A DNA stretch of 64,000 nt. Origin: Nocardioides turkmenicus. Its GTDB lineage: Bacteria > Actinomycetota > Actinomycetes > Propionibacteriales > Nocardioidaceae. Shown piece after piece: positions 48,155 to 56,782 of the stretch (the stretch's first letter is position 1; the number at the start of each line of letters is the position of its first letter). The translations under genes and the position numbers were made by a program. The stretch covers positions 1-64,000 of the forward strand of contig NZ_JAALAA010000003.1 in assembly GCF_011045035.1 (NCBI RefSeq). Direction: 5' to 3'. The notes under the pieces were generated by a model. That model did no database searches and had not been told where the DNA came from. It saw nothing but the letters and a program-made list of their open reading frames with translations.

Positions 48155-48912
48155 ACAAGCACGCATTCGCCGACGCCGGCACCCTGCTGGGGCGCTCGCT
48201 GCGGCACATCACCCGCAGCCCGGACACGATCATCACCACCGCGCTCACCCCGATCGCAATGATGCTGCTCTTCGTCTACGTCCTGGGCGGCGCGATCCGG
48301 ACCGGCACCGACAACTACGTCAACTACGTCCTCCCCGGGATCATGATCATGGCGATCGCCTCGGGCATCGCGTACACCGCGCTTCGGCTCTTCACCGACA
48401 TGAAGGGCGGGATCTTCGAGCGGTTCCAGTCGATGCCGATCGCCCGGTCGGCGGTGCTCTGGGCCCACGTCGGCACCTCGATGGTGGCCAACATGCTCAC
48501 CTTGGCGATCATCCTGGGCGTCGCGTTCCTGATGGGCTTCCGCACCTCGGCGGGGCTGGGTGCCTGGCTCGCGGTCGCCGGGATCCTGGCGCTGCTCACC
48601 CTGGCACTGACCTGGCTCGCGGTCATCCCCGGGCTGGCGGCGCAGACCATGGAGGGAGCCACCGGGTTCTCCTACCCGCTGATCTTCCTGCCGTTCATCA
48701 GCTCGGCGTTCGCGCCGACGGAGACGATGCCGGGTCCGGTGCGCGCCTTCGCCGAGAACCAGCCGGTGACCTCGATCGTCAACACCATCCAGGCGCTCTT
48801 CGCCGAGCGGCCGGTCGGGGACGACATCTGGGTGGCGCTGGCCTGGTGTGTGGGCATCCTGGTCGTCTCGTACGCCTTCGCCATGGCTGCCTACCGGCGC
48901 AAGATCAGTTGA
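48151..48912 (+). CDS. ABC-2 type transporter permease (DrrB-like)
   Basis: A 253-aa membrane protein with six predicted helices (TIITTALTPIAMMLLFVYVLGG, NYVLPGIMIMAIASGIAYTA, GAWLAVAGILALLTLALTWLAVIPG and others). FERFQSMPIARSAVLWAH near residue 90 is the coupling-helix region of DrrB-like permeases. It forms the exporter with the ATPase encoded upstream. Substrate unknown. Confidence 0.92.
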   Translation: MNKHAFADAGTLLGRSLRHITRSPDTIITTALTPIAMMLLFVYVLGGAIRTGTDNYVNYVLPGIMIMAIASGIAYTALRLFTDMKGGIFERFQSMPIARSAVLWAHVGTSMVANMLTLAIILGVAFLMGFRTSAGLGAWLAVAGILALLTLALTWLAVIPGLAAQTMEGATGFSYPLIFLPFISSAFAPTETMPGPVRAFAENQPVTSIVNTIQALFAERPVGDDIWVALAWCVGILVVSYAFAMAAYRRKIS

Positions 48913-48932
48913 GTGCTTCACGAGCGGCGAAG

Positions 48933-48965
48933 AGCCGATCTACCTCCTTCGGTGGTAGGTCGGCT
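48933..48965. terminator. Bidirectional terminator between the ABC operon and the phosphoesterase gene
   Basis: AGCCGATCTACC (48933-48944) pairs with GGTAGGTCGGCT (48954-48965) with one G-U pair. It lies between two convergent genes and includes the last codons of the phosphoesterase gene. Confidence 0.7.
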
Positions 48966-49740
48966 GCTCGTCGTTCCTGAGGCCCTCCCTGAGGTTGCCC
49001 CGGTAGAAGCCCGTGCGCAGCTCGTAGGTGTACTCCTCCAGCTCGGGCATCCCGACCTCGGCGGCGTACGCGATCTCAGCCTCCGCGTCGTAGGGCACCC
49101 GCACCCACTGGATGCCGAACGGCGCCTCCTGCTCGCTGTCCATGACGCCCTCGAGGATGACGTAGACCGGGGTCGGGTCGCTCATGCAGTTGCCGACGCT
49201 GCCGGTGTTGAAGACGGTGCGCCGGTTGCGGTCGGTCTCGTAGTAGGGGTCGTGGGTGTCTGCGTAGCCGACGATGTCGGGCTCCGGCAGGTCGAAGCCG
49301 GTCGCCTCGGTGTTGCGGAACAAGCCCAGGAACTCCTGTTCGTCGTGGTCGAACCTGACCCGGCGGTGGACGGTCTCCTCGGAGGCGTGGAAGAGCCTGA
49401 CCCGCCGGCCGCTGATCCAGAAGTCGTGGCTGAACGGGAGCGTACGCAGCCACTCTGCCTGCTCCCACGCCTGCAGGCGCCACCACATCAGCCCGACCGA
49501 CTCGCGGCCGAAGTCGGGCTCGGGGGCGAGCAGGAAGTCCTCCCAGTTGCCGAGGATGTTGACCTCGCACCGCTCCCGGCAGAGCTCGGCGACCTCGCGT
49601 CCCCGCGGGCCCTTGCCGACGTAGTCGCCGAGGTTGAAGATCCGCGTGATCCCCCGCGCGTCGATGTCTGCGAGGACGGCCTCGAGGGCGGTGAGGTTGC
49701 CGTGTACGTCCGAGATCAGCGCGATCCGCTCAGGGGTCAT
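48940..49740 (-). CDS. Calcineurin-like metallophosphoesterase
   Basis: A 266-aa phosphoesterase of the YfcE/diadenosine tetraphosphatase-like group. Metal motifs are ISDVHGN near residue 9, NLGDYVGKGP near 36, GNWED near 64, a His in LFHASEE near 115 and NTGSVGN near 172. The late GYADTHDPYY replaces the usual GHTH (Ala-Asp instead of His-Thr), so metal binding at that site may differ. The substrate is unknown. Confidence 0.87.
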   Translation of the reverse strand: MTPERIALISDVHGNLTALEAVLADIDARGITRIFNLGDYVGKGPRGREVAELCRERCEVNILGNWEDFLLAPEPDFGRESVGLMWWRLQAWEQAEWLRTLPFSHDFWISGRRVRLFHASEETVHRRVRFDHDEQEFLGLFRNTEATGFDLPEPDIVGYADTHDPYYETDRNRRTVFNTGSVGNCMSDPTPVYVILEGVMDSEQEAPFGIQWVRVPYDAEAEIAYAAEVGMPELEEYTYELRTGFYRGNLREGLRNDEQPTYHRRR

Positions 49741-49777
49741 GGGCCGCAGGCTATGCGATGGCTGGGAGACTGGCTGC

Positions 49778-50317
49778 GTGAGGATTCTGGTGACGGGTGG
49801 AGTGCGGTCGGGGAAATCCCGGCACGCCGAGTCGCTGCTCGCTGCCGCGCCGTCGGTCGCGTACGTCGCGCCGGGGCCGACGCTCGAGGAGGAGCCGGAT
49901 CCGGACTGGGCCGCGCGGCTGGCCTCGCATCAGGCCCGGAGGCCGCAGCGGTGGCGTACGGTCGAGTCGCGGGACCTCGCCGGGGCGCTGGTCGAGGGGC
50001 TGGCGGCCGGTGACGCGGTGATGGTCGACTGCCTGGGCACGTGGCTCACCGGGGTCATGGACTCACGCGGGCTGTGGGAGGCCACCTCGGAGGAGGCGAC
50101 CGCGGCGGTCTCGGCACTGGTCGACGATGCCGTCGAGGTGCTCGGCCGGCAGAGCGGCGACGTGGTGCTGGTGACCAACGAGGTCGGTCTCGGGGTCGTG
50201 CCCGCCCATCGCTCGGGACGGCTCTTCCGCGACCTCCTCGGGCTGGTCAACCAGCGGCTGGCCGAGGCCTGCGACGAGGTGCACCTCGTCATCGCGGGAC
50301 GGGTGCTGAAGCTCTAG
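49778..50317 (+). CDS. cobU: Adenosylcobinamide kinase/guanylyltransferase
   Basis: A 179-aa bifunctional enzyme that phosphorylates adenosylcobinamide and transfers GMP to it, in the nucleotide-loop assembly of cobalamin. The P-loop GGVRSGKSRHAE starts near residue 7, VDCLGTWL near 87, and VTNEVGLGVVPAHRSGRLFRDLLG near 128 carries the conserved C-terminal motif. GTG at 49778 is chosen because the P-loop strand begins there. It converges on cobS with a 4-base overlap. Confidence 0.93.
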   Translation: MRILVTGGVRSGKSRHAESLLAAAPSVAYVAPGPTLEEEPDPDWAARLASHQARRPQRWRTVESRDLAGALVEGLAAGDAVMVDCLGTWLTGVMDSRGLWEATSEEATAAVSALVDDAVEVLGRQSGDVVLVTNEVGLGVVPAHRSGRLFRDLLGLVNQRLAEACDEVHLVIAGRVLKL

Positions 50318-51087
50318 CCGGCGCTCAGCGTGACCAGGATCGTCGCCAGCGCGGCCTCGACAGCGGCGCCGAAGACGTCGCCGGTCACACCCCCGAACCG
50401 CTTGACCGCGCGGAGGACGATGGCACCCACGACCGCCCCGGCGAGGGCGACCGCGAGGGCTCCGCGCCACCATGGCAGGCCGGCCCAGGCGCCGGCGGCC
50501 GCGAGCGCGGCCGCACCGACGGTCCAGACGAGGACGGTGACAGCGGGCGGCAGGGTCTGGGTGAACGTACGCCCCAGTCCGTCCTCGCGGGCCGGCCTGA
50601 TGCCGCGGGTGCAGCACAGCGCCAGGGCCGCGCGCGACGCGCAGACGGCGACCGTGGCGAGCACCGCCGAGGAGATGGCCGCGCCGTCCAGCAGCGAGGC
50701 GAGCGCCGCCACCTGGAGGCCGAGGACGAGGACGATCGCGGTGACACCGGCAGGGCCGGAGGTGCCCGTCTTCATGACCGCCAGCGAGCGCTCGCGGTCG
50801 TAGGAGGCGGCCATCCCGTCGACCGTGTCGGCGAGACCGTCGAGGTGGAACGCTCGGTTGCCGGCGACCACGGCGCCGATCGCGAGCAGGGCGGTGACCA
50901 GGTGCGGTAGCCCGGCGAGCTGTCCCAGGAGTGCGATAGCGCCGGCACCCAGCGCGAGCGGGAGCGCAGCCAGCGGCGCGACCGTCATCGCCACCGCGGC
51001 GCGGCGGCGGTCGACGCGCTCGGGCGGCGGCACGGGCAGCGCGGTCAGGGTGCCGACCGCGAGACGCCAGGCGTCCCGCACGAGCAT
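50314..51087 (-). CDS. cobS: Adenosylcobinamide-GDP ribazoletransferase (cobalamin synthase)
   Basis: A 257-aa polytopic membrane enzyme that joins adenosylcobinamide-GDP to alpha-ribazole. It has the conserved FHLDGLADTVDGMAASYDRERSLAVMKTGTSG stretch in the first third, whose Asp residues bind Mg. Several helices follow. Its start overlaps the cobT stop by one base (TGATG), so both are coupled. The 3' end overlaps convergent cobU. Confidence 0.94.
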   Translation of the reverse strand: MLVRDAWRLAVGTLTALPVPPPERVDRRRAAVAMTVAPLAALPLALGAGAIALLGQLAGLPHLVTALLAIGAVVAGNRAFHLDGLADTVDGMAASYDRERSLAVMKTGTSGPAGVTAIVLVLGLQVAALASLLDGAAISSAVLATVAVCASRAALALCCTRGIRPAREDGLGRTFTQTLPPAVTVLVWTVGAAALAAAGAWAGLPWWRGALAVALAGAVVGAIVLRAVKRFGGVTGDVFGAAVEAALATILVTLSAG

Positions 51088-52136
51088 CAGGCAGGGTCTC
51101 CCGGGGCGAGCTCGGAGAGCAGGGCGACGTCACGCAGGAGGGCGACAGCGCTGCGTACGACCGGGACCGCGGCGACCGCACCGGAACCCTCGCCGAGACG
51201 CAGGTCGAGGTCGAGCAGCGGCACCAGGCCGAGCTTCTCCAGCGCCATCGACTGGGCGGGCTCGGTGGAGCGGTGGCCGGCGGCGAACCACGCGGCCGCA
51301 CCCGGCTCGATCCGGTCGGCGGTCAGCGCACAGGCGACGCTCATCAGACCGTCGAGCAGGACCGGGACGCCCTGACGGGCGGCCTCGAGGAGGTAGCCCG
51401 TGGTGGCGGCGAGGTCGGCGCTGCCGAGCGCGGCCAGGGTCTCGACCGGGTCGGCGGCGCGTACGCCGGCACGCGCGAGGGCCGCATCGATGACGTCGGT
51501 CTTGGTGCGCAGCGCGTCGTCGCCGATGCCGGTGCCGCGGCCGGTGACCTCACTCGCCGGCAGCCCGAGCCCGGCGGCCACCATCGCCGCCGCGGGCGTG
51601 GTGTTGCCGATGCCCATGTCACCGCTGATCAGCAGCTGCGCACCGGCCGCGATCTCCTCACGGGCCACCGCGGCGCCGGCCTCCAGCGCGGCACGGGTCT
51701 CCTCAGCGGTCAGCGCGTCCTCGAGGTGGATCGCGCCGCTCCCCCGCCGGATCTTGTGCGCGGTCAGCACCTCGCGGGTCGCCGCGTCGAGGTCCCCGAA
51801 CTCCTCGTCGACACCGAGGTCGAGCACCCGGACCTGGACGCCGTGGGCCTTGGCGAGCGCGCTGACCCCGGCACGGCCGCCCAGGAACGTACGCACCATC
51901 GCGCCCGTGATCGCCGGCGGGAACGCCGAGACCCCGTGCTGCGCGACGCCGTGGTCGCCGGCGAAGATCACCAGACGTACGTCGTCGACCGGTCGCGGCG
52001 GCACCTCGCCCTGGCACGCCGCCACCCAGACCGCCAGCTCTCCCAGCCGGCCCAGGGCACCCGGCGGGGTCGCCAGGGCTCCGAGGCGCTCGGCGGCAGC
52101 GCGGCGTACGTCGTCGTTCGGGGTCTGGATCGTCAC
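51087..52136 (-). CDS. cobT: Nicotinate-nucleotide--dimethylbenzimidazole phosphoribosyltransferase
   Basis: A 349-aa enzyme making alpha-ribazole phosphate for the lower ligand of cobalamin. IFAGDHGVAQHGVSAFP near residue 63, GDMGIGNTTPAAAM near 172 and the C-terminal FAAGHRSTEPAQSMALEKLGL with LRLGEGSGAVAA are diagnostic. The start is uncertain: GTG at 52136 (VTIQTPNDD) is used here; a GTG at 52154 would add six residues and leave one base after the iclR stop. Confidence 0.93.
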   Translation of the reverse strand: MTIQTPNDDVRRAAAERLGALATPPGALGRLGELAVWVAACQGEVPPRPVDDVRLVIFAGDHGVAQHGVSAFPPAITGAMVRTFLGGRAGVSALAKAHGVQVRVLDLGVDEEFGDLDAATREVLTAHKIRRGSGAIHLEDALTAEETRAALEAGAAVAREEIAAGAQLLISGDMGIGNTTPAAAMVAAGLGLPASEVTGRGTGIGDDALRTKTDVIDAALARAGVRAADPVETLAALGSADLAATTGYLLEAARQGVPVLLDGLMSVACALTADRIEPGAAAWFAAGHRSTEPAQSMALEKLGLVPLLDLDLRLGEGSGAVAAVPVVRSAVALLRDVALLSELAPGDPA

Positions 52137-52155
52137 CAGCGCAAGGTACCCCACG

Positions 52156-52899
52156 TCATCCGAGGCCGCGGGAGACGCCCTGGGCGGCGACCTTCAGGGC
52201 GGAGACGAGGCGGAGGCGGTTGCGGCGCAGGTCGGAGACGACGATGCCCAGGGAGCCGACGACACCGGCCGAGGTGGTGATCGGGACCGCGACCGAGCAG
52301 GCGCCCAGGGTCATCTCCTCGGCGGTGGTCGCGTAGCCCTCGGTGATCACCCGGTCGAGCTGGCGGCGCAGCAGGCCGGGGGTCGTGATGGTGTGGCGGG
52401 TGAAGGGGCGGAGCGGGCCGGACAGCACCTGGGTGCGTACGTCCTCGGGCGCATGGGCCAGGAGCACCTTGCCGACGCCGGTGGAGTACATCGGCAGGCG
52501 GGAGCCGACCGAGGAGACGATGGGGACGTTGCGGGTGCCGCGGAGGGTGTCCAGGTAGAGCACGTGGTCGTCCTCGCGGACCGCGAGGTGGACCGTCTCC
52601 AGCGTCGCGCCGTAGAGGTCGTGGAGGAACGGCGCCGCGACCGAGCGCAGGTCGGTGGCGACCGGGGCGAGCAGGCCGGCGTCCCAGAGCCGGCGGCCGA
52701 CGGCGTACGTCCCGTCCTCTTCCCGCACCAAGGCTCCCCACTCGACCAGCTCGGCGACCAGACGATGGGCGGTCGGGAGCGAGACGTCGGCACGGGCGGC
52801 CAGCTCGCTGAGCGTGAGCCGGCGGTGGGTCGCGTCGAAGGCGCCGATGAGGCCGAGGACGCGCGAGGCGACCGTGCGGCCACCGCTGCCACCTGCCAT
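52156..52899 (-). CDS. IclR-family regulator of the pca genes
   Basis: A 247-aa regulator with an N-terminal winged helix (RLTLSELAARADVSLPTAHRLVAELVEWGALVRE near residue 28) and a C-terminal effector domain (PMYSTGVGKVLLAH near 137, GACSVAVPI near 200). It is divergent from pcaHGBL with 69 bases between them, the usual place of a PcaR/PcaU-type regulator that responds to protocatechuate or beta-ketoadipate pathway intermediates. Whether it activates or represses cannot be told. Confidence 0.9.
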   Translation of the reverse strand: MAGGSGGRTVASRVLGLIGAFDATHRRLTLSELAARADVSLPTAHRLVAELVEWGALVREEDGTYAVGRRLWDAGLLAPVATDLRSVAAPFLHDLYGATLETVHLAVREDDHVLYLDTLRGTRNVPIVSSVGSRLPMYSTGVGKVLLAHAPEDVRTQVLSGPLRPFTRHTITTPGLLRRQLDRVITEGYATTAEEMTLGACSVAVPITTSAGVVGSLGIVVSDLRRNRLRLVSALKVAAQGVSRGLG

Positions 52900-52908
52900 G
52901 CTCCGCAC

Positions 52909-52925
52909 CTTTCGCTCAGCGGAAG
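52909..52925. promoter_or_regulatory. Candidate IclR operator
   Basis: CTTTCGCTCAGCGGAAG is a 17-base palindrome with one mismatched pair, placed in the iclR-pcaH intergenic region 10 bases before the iclR start. It fits an autoregulatory and pca-controlling site. Confidence 0.5.
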
Positions 52926-52955
52926 TCAACGCTTTCATCGTACGCCTCGCTCTCC

Positions 52956-52961
52956 TAGCGT
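52956..52961 (+). promoter_or_regulatory. Candidate -10 of the pca operon (leaderless)
   Basis: TAGCGT ends 7 bases before the pcaH GTG, and no Shine-Dalgarno is present, so transcription would start at the start codon. A weak -35 CTTTCA is at 52932-52937. Confidence 0.4.
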
Positions 52962-52968
52962 TCGGAAC

Positions 52969-53745
52969 GTGACAGCGACCACCGAGACCCAAGCCGACCT
53001 CTCGGCCGAGATCGCGAAGATCGAGGCCGACGCCGAGGGCCAGACCCAAGAAGGTAAGCCCAGCCGTCAGCCGCTGCTGGACTACCCGCCCTACCGGTCC
53101 AGCATCCTGCGCCACCCCACCAAGGACCCGCGCCACGCCGACCCCGAGACGATCGAGCTCTGGGCCCCCTGCTTCGGCCACTCCGACGTCGACCCGCTCG
53201 AGGCCGACCTGACCATCGCCGGCAGCAACGAGCCGATCGGCGAGCGGATCACGGTCAGCGGCCGGGTCCTCGACGGCGAGGGTCGCCCGGTGCGCAACCA
53301 GCTGGTCGAGATCTGGCAGGCCAACTCGGCCGGCCGCTACGTCCACAAGCGCGAGCAGCACCCGGCGCCGCTCGACCCCAACTTCACCGGCGTCGGCCGC
53401 TGCATCACCGACGCGGAGGGGCGCTACCGGTTCCAGACGATCAAGCCCGGCCCCTACCCGTGGGGCAACCACATCAACGCCTGGCGTCCCGCGCACATCC
53501 ACTTCTCGCTCTTCGGGCGCGCGTTCACGCAGCGGCTGATCACGCAGATGTACTTCCCCAGCGACCCGCTCTTCGCGCTCGACCCGATCTACCAGTCGAT
53601 CACGTCGCAGAAGGACCGGGACGCGTTGGTGGCGAGGTACGACCACGACCTCTCCGTCCCCGAGTACTCGATGGGCTACAGCTGGGACATCGTCGTGACC
53701 GGCCCGAGCCGCACCTGGACCGAGCCCGAGGAGGGGGACCTGTGA
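52969..53745 (+). CDS. pcaH: Protocatechuate 3,4-dioxygenase beta subunit
   Basis: A 258-aa subunit of the non-haem Fe(III) intradiol dioxygenase that cleaves protocatechuate to 3-carboxy-cis,cis-muconate. The iron ligands are visible in KPGPYPW (Tyr near 164) with a further Tyr in GRYVHKR, and RPAHIHFSLFG (two His near 178-180). The beta subunit holds the iron. Start GTG at 52969. It overlaps pcaG by four bases (GTGA). Confidence 0.95.
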   Translation: MTATTETQADLSAEIAKIEADAEGQTQEGKPSRQPLLDYPPYRSSILRHPTKDPRHADPETIELWAPCFGHSDVDPLEADLTIAGSNEPIGERITVSGRVLDGEGRPVRNQLVEIWQANSAGRYVHKREQHPAPLDPNFTGVGRCITDAEGRYRFQTIKPGPYPWGNHINAWRPAHIHFSLFGRAFTQRLITQMYFPSDPLFALDPIYQSITSQKDRDALVARYDHDLSVPEYSMGYSWDIVVTGPSRTWTEPEEGDL

Positions 53746-54317
53746 GCACCATCCCCACCCAGATTGCCTCGGGCTCCGCTTCGGCCACTCCCGGCCAGAC
53801 GATCGGCCCGTTCTTCGGCTACGCGCTCCCCTACGAGGGCGACGCCGACCTGGTCCCGCCGGGCAGCCCCGGCTCGATCCGGCTGCACGGCTGGGTCTAC
53901 GACGGCGCCGGAAACCCGATCCCCGACGCGCTGCTCGAGATCTGGCAGACCGACGCCGACGGCAACGTCCCGCAGGCCGAGGGCTCGCTGCACCGCGACG
54001 GCTGGACCTTCACCGGCTGGGGCCGTGCCGGCACCGACCTGCACGGTCACTACAGCTTCTCGACGGTGCTCCCGGGCGCCGCCGGCGAGGGCCGGGTGCC
54101 GTTCTTCGCCCTGACCGTCTTCGCCCGCGGTCTGCTCGACAAACTGCAGACCCGGATCTACCTGCCCGAACACCCCGCGAACGCCGGTGACCCCCTGCTG
54201 GTATCGCTCTCCGAGGACGAGCGTGCGACGCTGGTGGCGACTGCGGACGCAACCGGGTTGCGGTTCGACATCCACCTCCAGGGCGACCGCGAGACCACCT
54301 TTCTCAACTACGGCTGA
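53742..54317 (+). CDS. pcaG: Protocatechuate 3,4-dioxygenase alpha subunit
   Basis: A 191-aa subunit that pairs with PcaH and shapes the active site; it lacks a full iron-ligand set as expected. TPGQTIGPFFGYALPY near residue 16 and ALLEIWQTDADGNVPQAEG near 63 are typical of the alpha subunit. The GTG start overlaps the pcaH stop. Eight bases separate it from pcaB. Confidence 0.95.
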   Translation: MSTIPTQIASGSASATPGQTIGPFFGYALPYEGDADLVPPGSPGSIRLHGWVYDGAGNPIPDALLEIWQTDADGNVPQAEGSLHRDGWTFTGWGRAGTDLHGHYSFSTVLPGAAGEGRVPFFALTVFARGLLDKLQTRIYLPEHPANAGDPLLVSLSEDERATLVATADATGLRFDIHLQGDRETTFLNYG

Positions 54318-54325
54318 GGAGTCGA

Positions 54326-55585
54326 ATGTCGCTGCTGTGGCCAGGCGAGGAGCGCGCCGGGGACCTCTTCTCCGAGGCGGCCTTTCTCGCTGCGATGGTG
54401 CGGGTCGAGGAGGCCTGGCTGGCCGCGATCGTGTCCTCGGGGATCGCCCCCGAGGAAGCGCGTACGCCGCTGGCCGGCCTGGTCTCCGAGGATGATGTCC
54501 CGGGGCTTGCCGAGGGCGCGGAGGGCGGGGGCAACCCGGTCATCGGCCTCGTCAAGGTCCTGCGCGGCCGGCTGGACGGCGAGCCCGCGCGGTGGCTCCA
54601 CAAGGGCCTGACCAGCCAAGACGTGGTCGACACCGCGCTCGTGCTCTGCCTGCGCGATGTGCTCGAACGGGTCGAGGAGGAGCTCGCTTCCCAGGCTGTC
54701 TCGCTGGTCGGCCTCGCCCGCGACCACCGTGCCACGGTGATGTCCGGCCGCACCCTGACCCAGCACGCGGTGCCGATCACGTTCGGCCTCAAGGCCGCGA
54801 CCTGGCTCGGCGGCCTGACCGATGCCACCGAGCCGCTGCGTCGGGCGCGGACGTCGCTGCCCGCCCAGATCGGCGGCGCGGCCGGCACCCTGGCGGCCGT
54901 CGTCGGGCTGGCCCGGCTCCGTGGTGTCGCCGACCCGGTCGGCGCCGCGCGGACCGCGGCAGAGACCACCGCGACCACCCTCGGACTGGCCCCGCGGGCC
55001 CCGTGGCACACCTCCCGCGGCCCGCTGACCACGGCCGGGGACGCGCTGGTCGCCGCGGCCGATGTCTGGGGCCGGATCGCCACCGACATCACCCTCCTCA
55101 CCCGTCCCGAGATCGGCGAGCTGGTCGAGCCCGCCGGCGAGGGGCGCGGCGGCTCCTCGACGATGCCGCACAAGTCCAACCCGGTGCTGTCGGTGCTCGT
55201 CCGCCGCCACGCGCTCGCCGCTCCCCCGCTGGCCGCGACGCTCCACACCGCCGCGGCGAGCTACGTCGACGAGCGGCCCGACGGCGCCTGGCACGCCGAG
55301 TGGGAGACCCTCGCCACGCTGGCCCGGCGCAGCGTCGTGGCCGCCTCGCAGACCACCGAGCTGCTCGCCGGGCTCCGCGTCGACGCGGCCCGGATGCGCG
55401 CCACCGCCGAGGCTGCGGGTGCGGACCTGCTGGCCGAGCAGCGGTCGCTGACCGGTTTCGTGGGGGGCGACGTACTCACCGGGACCGATGCCGCGAGCGG
55501 TCTCGACGACTATCTCGGCGCCACCGACGCCCTCATCGACTCCGCCGTCGCCCGCGCCCACGAAACCTGGAAGGACCTCTCATGA
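54326..55585 (+). CDS. pcaB: 3-carboxy-cis,cis-muconate cycloisomerase
   Basis: A 419-aa enzyme of the fumarase/aspartase superfamily that lactonises carboxymuconate. LHKGLTSQDVVDTALVL near residue 90, the catalytic loop GGSSTMPHKSNPV near 274 and the C-terminal lyase helices are present. Its stop overlaps the pcaL start (ATGA). Confidence 0.94.
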   Translation: MSLLWPGEERAGDLFSEAAFLAAMVRVEEAWLAAIVSSGIAPEEARTPLAGLVSEDDVPGLAEGAEGGGNPVIGLVKVLRGRLDGEPARWLHKGLTSQDVVDTALVLCLRDVLERVEEELASQAVSLVGLARDHRATVMSGRTLTQHAVPITFGLKAATWLGGLTDATEPLRRARTSLPAQIGGAAGTLAAVVGLARLRGVADPVGAARTAAETTATTLGLAPRAPWHTSRGPLTTAGDALVAAADVWGRIATDITLLTRPEIGELVEPAGEGRGGSSTMPHKSNPVLSVLVRRHALAAPPLAATLHTAAASYVDERPDGAWHAEWETLATLARRSVVAASQTTELLAGLRVDAARMRATAEAAGADLLAEQRSLTGFVGGDVLTGTDAASGLDDYLGATDALIDSAVARAHETWKDLS

Positions 55586-56739
55586 CGCCGAGGATCACCG
55601 CTGTCGAGCTGGCCGGAGACCCGAGCAAGCCGATCCTGGTCGTCGGCCCCTCCCTGGGCACCTCGGTCACCGCGCTGTGGACCGCCACCGCCGAGCTGCT
55701 CGCGGACAGGTTCCACGTCATCGGCTGGGAGCTCCCGGGCCACGGCCACGGCACTCCCACCACCGACGCGTTCTCGATGGCCGACCTCGCCGCCGGCGTG
55801 CTCGCCTGCGCCGACCGGGTCCTCAACGACCGCGGTGAGCGCCAGGGCACCTTCGCCTACGCCGGCGACTCGGTCGGCGGCGCCGTCGGCCTCCAGCTCC
55901 TGCTCGACGCGCCCACCAGGGTGAGCGCTGCCGTGCTCACCAACACCGGCGCCAAGATCGGAGAGCCCGCCGGCTGGAACGACCGCGCCACGACCGTACG
56001 CGCCGCCGGCACCGCCTCCCAGATCGCCGGCTCCACCCAGCGCTGGTTCTCCCCCGGCTTCCTCGAGCGCCAGCCCGAGCGGGGCGGCGCGCTGCTCCAC
56101 TCGCTGCGCGACGCCGACGCGGAGAGCTACGCGCTGGTGTGCGATGCGCTGGCGGCGTACGACGTCCGCGGGCGGCTCGCCGAGATCACCGCGCCGGTGC
56201 TGGCCATCGCCGGCGTCGACGACGCCCCGACCCCACCGGCCTCGCTCGAGGAGATCGCCGTCGGGGTGCGCAACGGGCAGCTCGTCACGCTCGACGCCGT
56301 CGGCCACCTCGCCCCCGCCGAGGCGCCGCACGCCGTCTCGAGCCTGATCACCTCGCACGTGACGGCGTCGGACCCGGCGTACGCGGCGGGGATGAACGTA
56401 CGCCGCCAGGTGCTCGGCGACGCCCACGTCGACCGGGCCACGGCCGCGATCACCGACATCAACCGCGACTACCAGGACCTGATCACCCGCTACGCCTGGG
56501 GCACCATCTGGACCCGCCCCGGTCTGGCCCGCCGGGACCGTTCGATCGGCGTGCTCACCGCCCTGGTCGCGGGGCGCCACTTCGAGGAGCTCGAGTTCCA
56601 TCTGCGCGCTGCGCTCACCAACGGGCTGACCCGCGAGGAGATCATCGAGGTGCTCCTGCAGACCTCGATCTACGTCGGCGTACCCGCCGCCAACACCGCG
56701 TTCGCCGTCGCCAACCGGGTCCTGAACGAGGGCGCCTGA
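55582..56739 (+). CDS. pcaL: Fused 3-oxoadipate enol-lactonase / 4-carboxymuconolactone decarboxylase
   Basis: A 385-aa fusion known from Streptomyces and Rhodococcus. Residues 1-255 form an alpha/beta hydrolase (PcaD) with the nucleophile elbow AGDSVGGAVG near residue 92 and a catalytic His in VGHLAPAEAP near 240. Residues about 268-385 form the carboxymuconolactone decarboxylase (PcaC), with ITRYAWGTIWTRPGL, LTALVAGRHFEELEFHLRAAL and EEIIEVLLQTSIYVGVPAA. It completes the conversion to beta-ketoadipate; pcaIJ and pcaF are not in the window. Confidence 0.95.
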   Translation: MTPRITAVELAGDPSKPILVVGPSLGTSVTALWTATAELLADRFHVIGWELPGHGHGTPTTDAFSMADLAAGVLACADRVLNDRGERQGTFAYAGDSVGGAVGLQLLLDAPTRVSAAVLTNTGAKIGEPAGWNDRATTVRAAGTASQIAGSTQRWFSPGFLERQPERGGALLHSLRDADAESYALVCDALAAYDVRGRLAEITAPVLAIAGVDDAPTPPASLEEIAVGVRNGQLVTLDAVGHLAPAEAPHAVSSLITSHVTASDPAYAAGMNVRRQVLGDAHVDRATAAITDINRDYQDLITRYAWGTIWTRPGLARRDRSIGVLTALVAGRHFEELEFHLRAALTNGLTREEIIEVLLQTSIYVGVPAANTAFAVANRVLNEGA

Positions 56740-56748
56740 AACGAGTGA

Positions 56749-56774
56749 GCCCGACCGGCCGATCCCGGTCGGGC
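56749..56774 (+). terminator. Terminator of the pca operon
   Basis: GCCCGACCGG (56749-56758) pairs perfectly with CCGGTCGGGC (56765-56774) around CCGATC, 9 bases after the pcaL stop; it probably serves the convergent gene as well. Confidence 0.8.
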
Positions 56775-56782
56775 CACATCCT

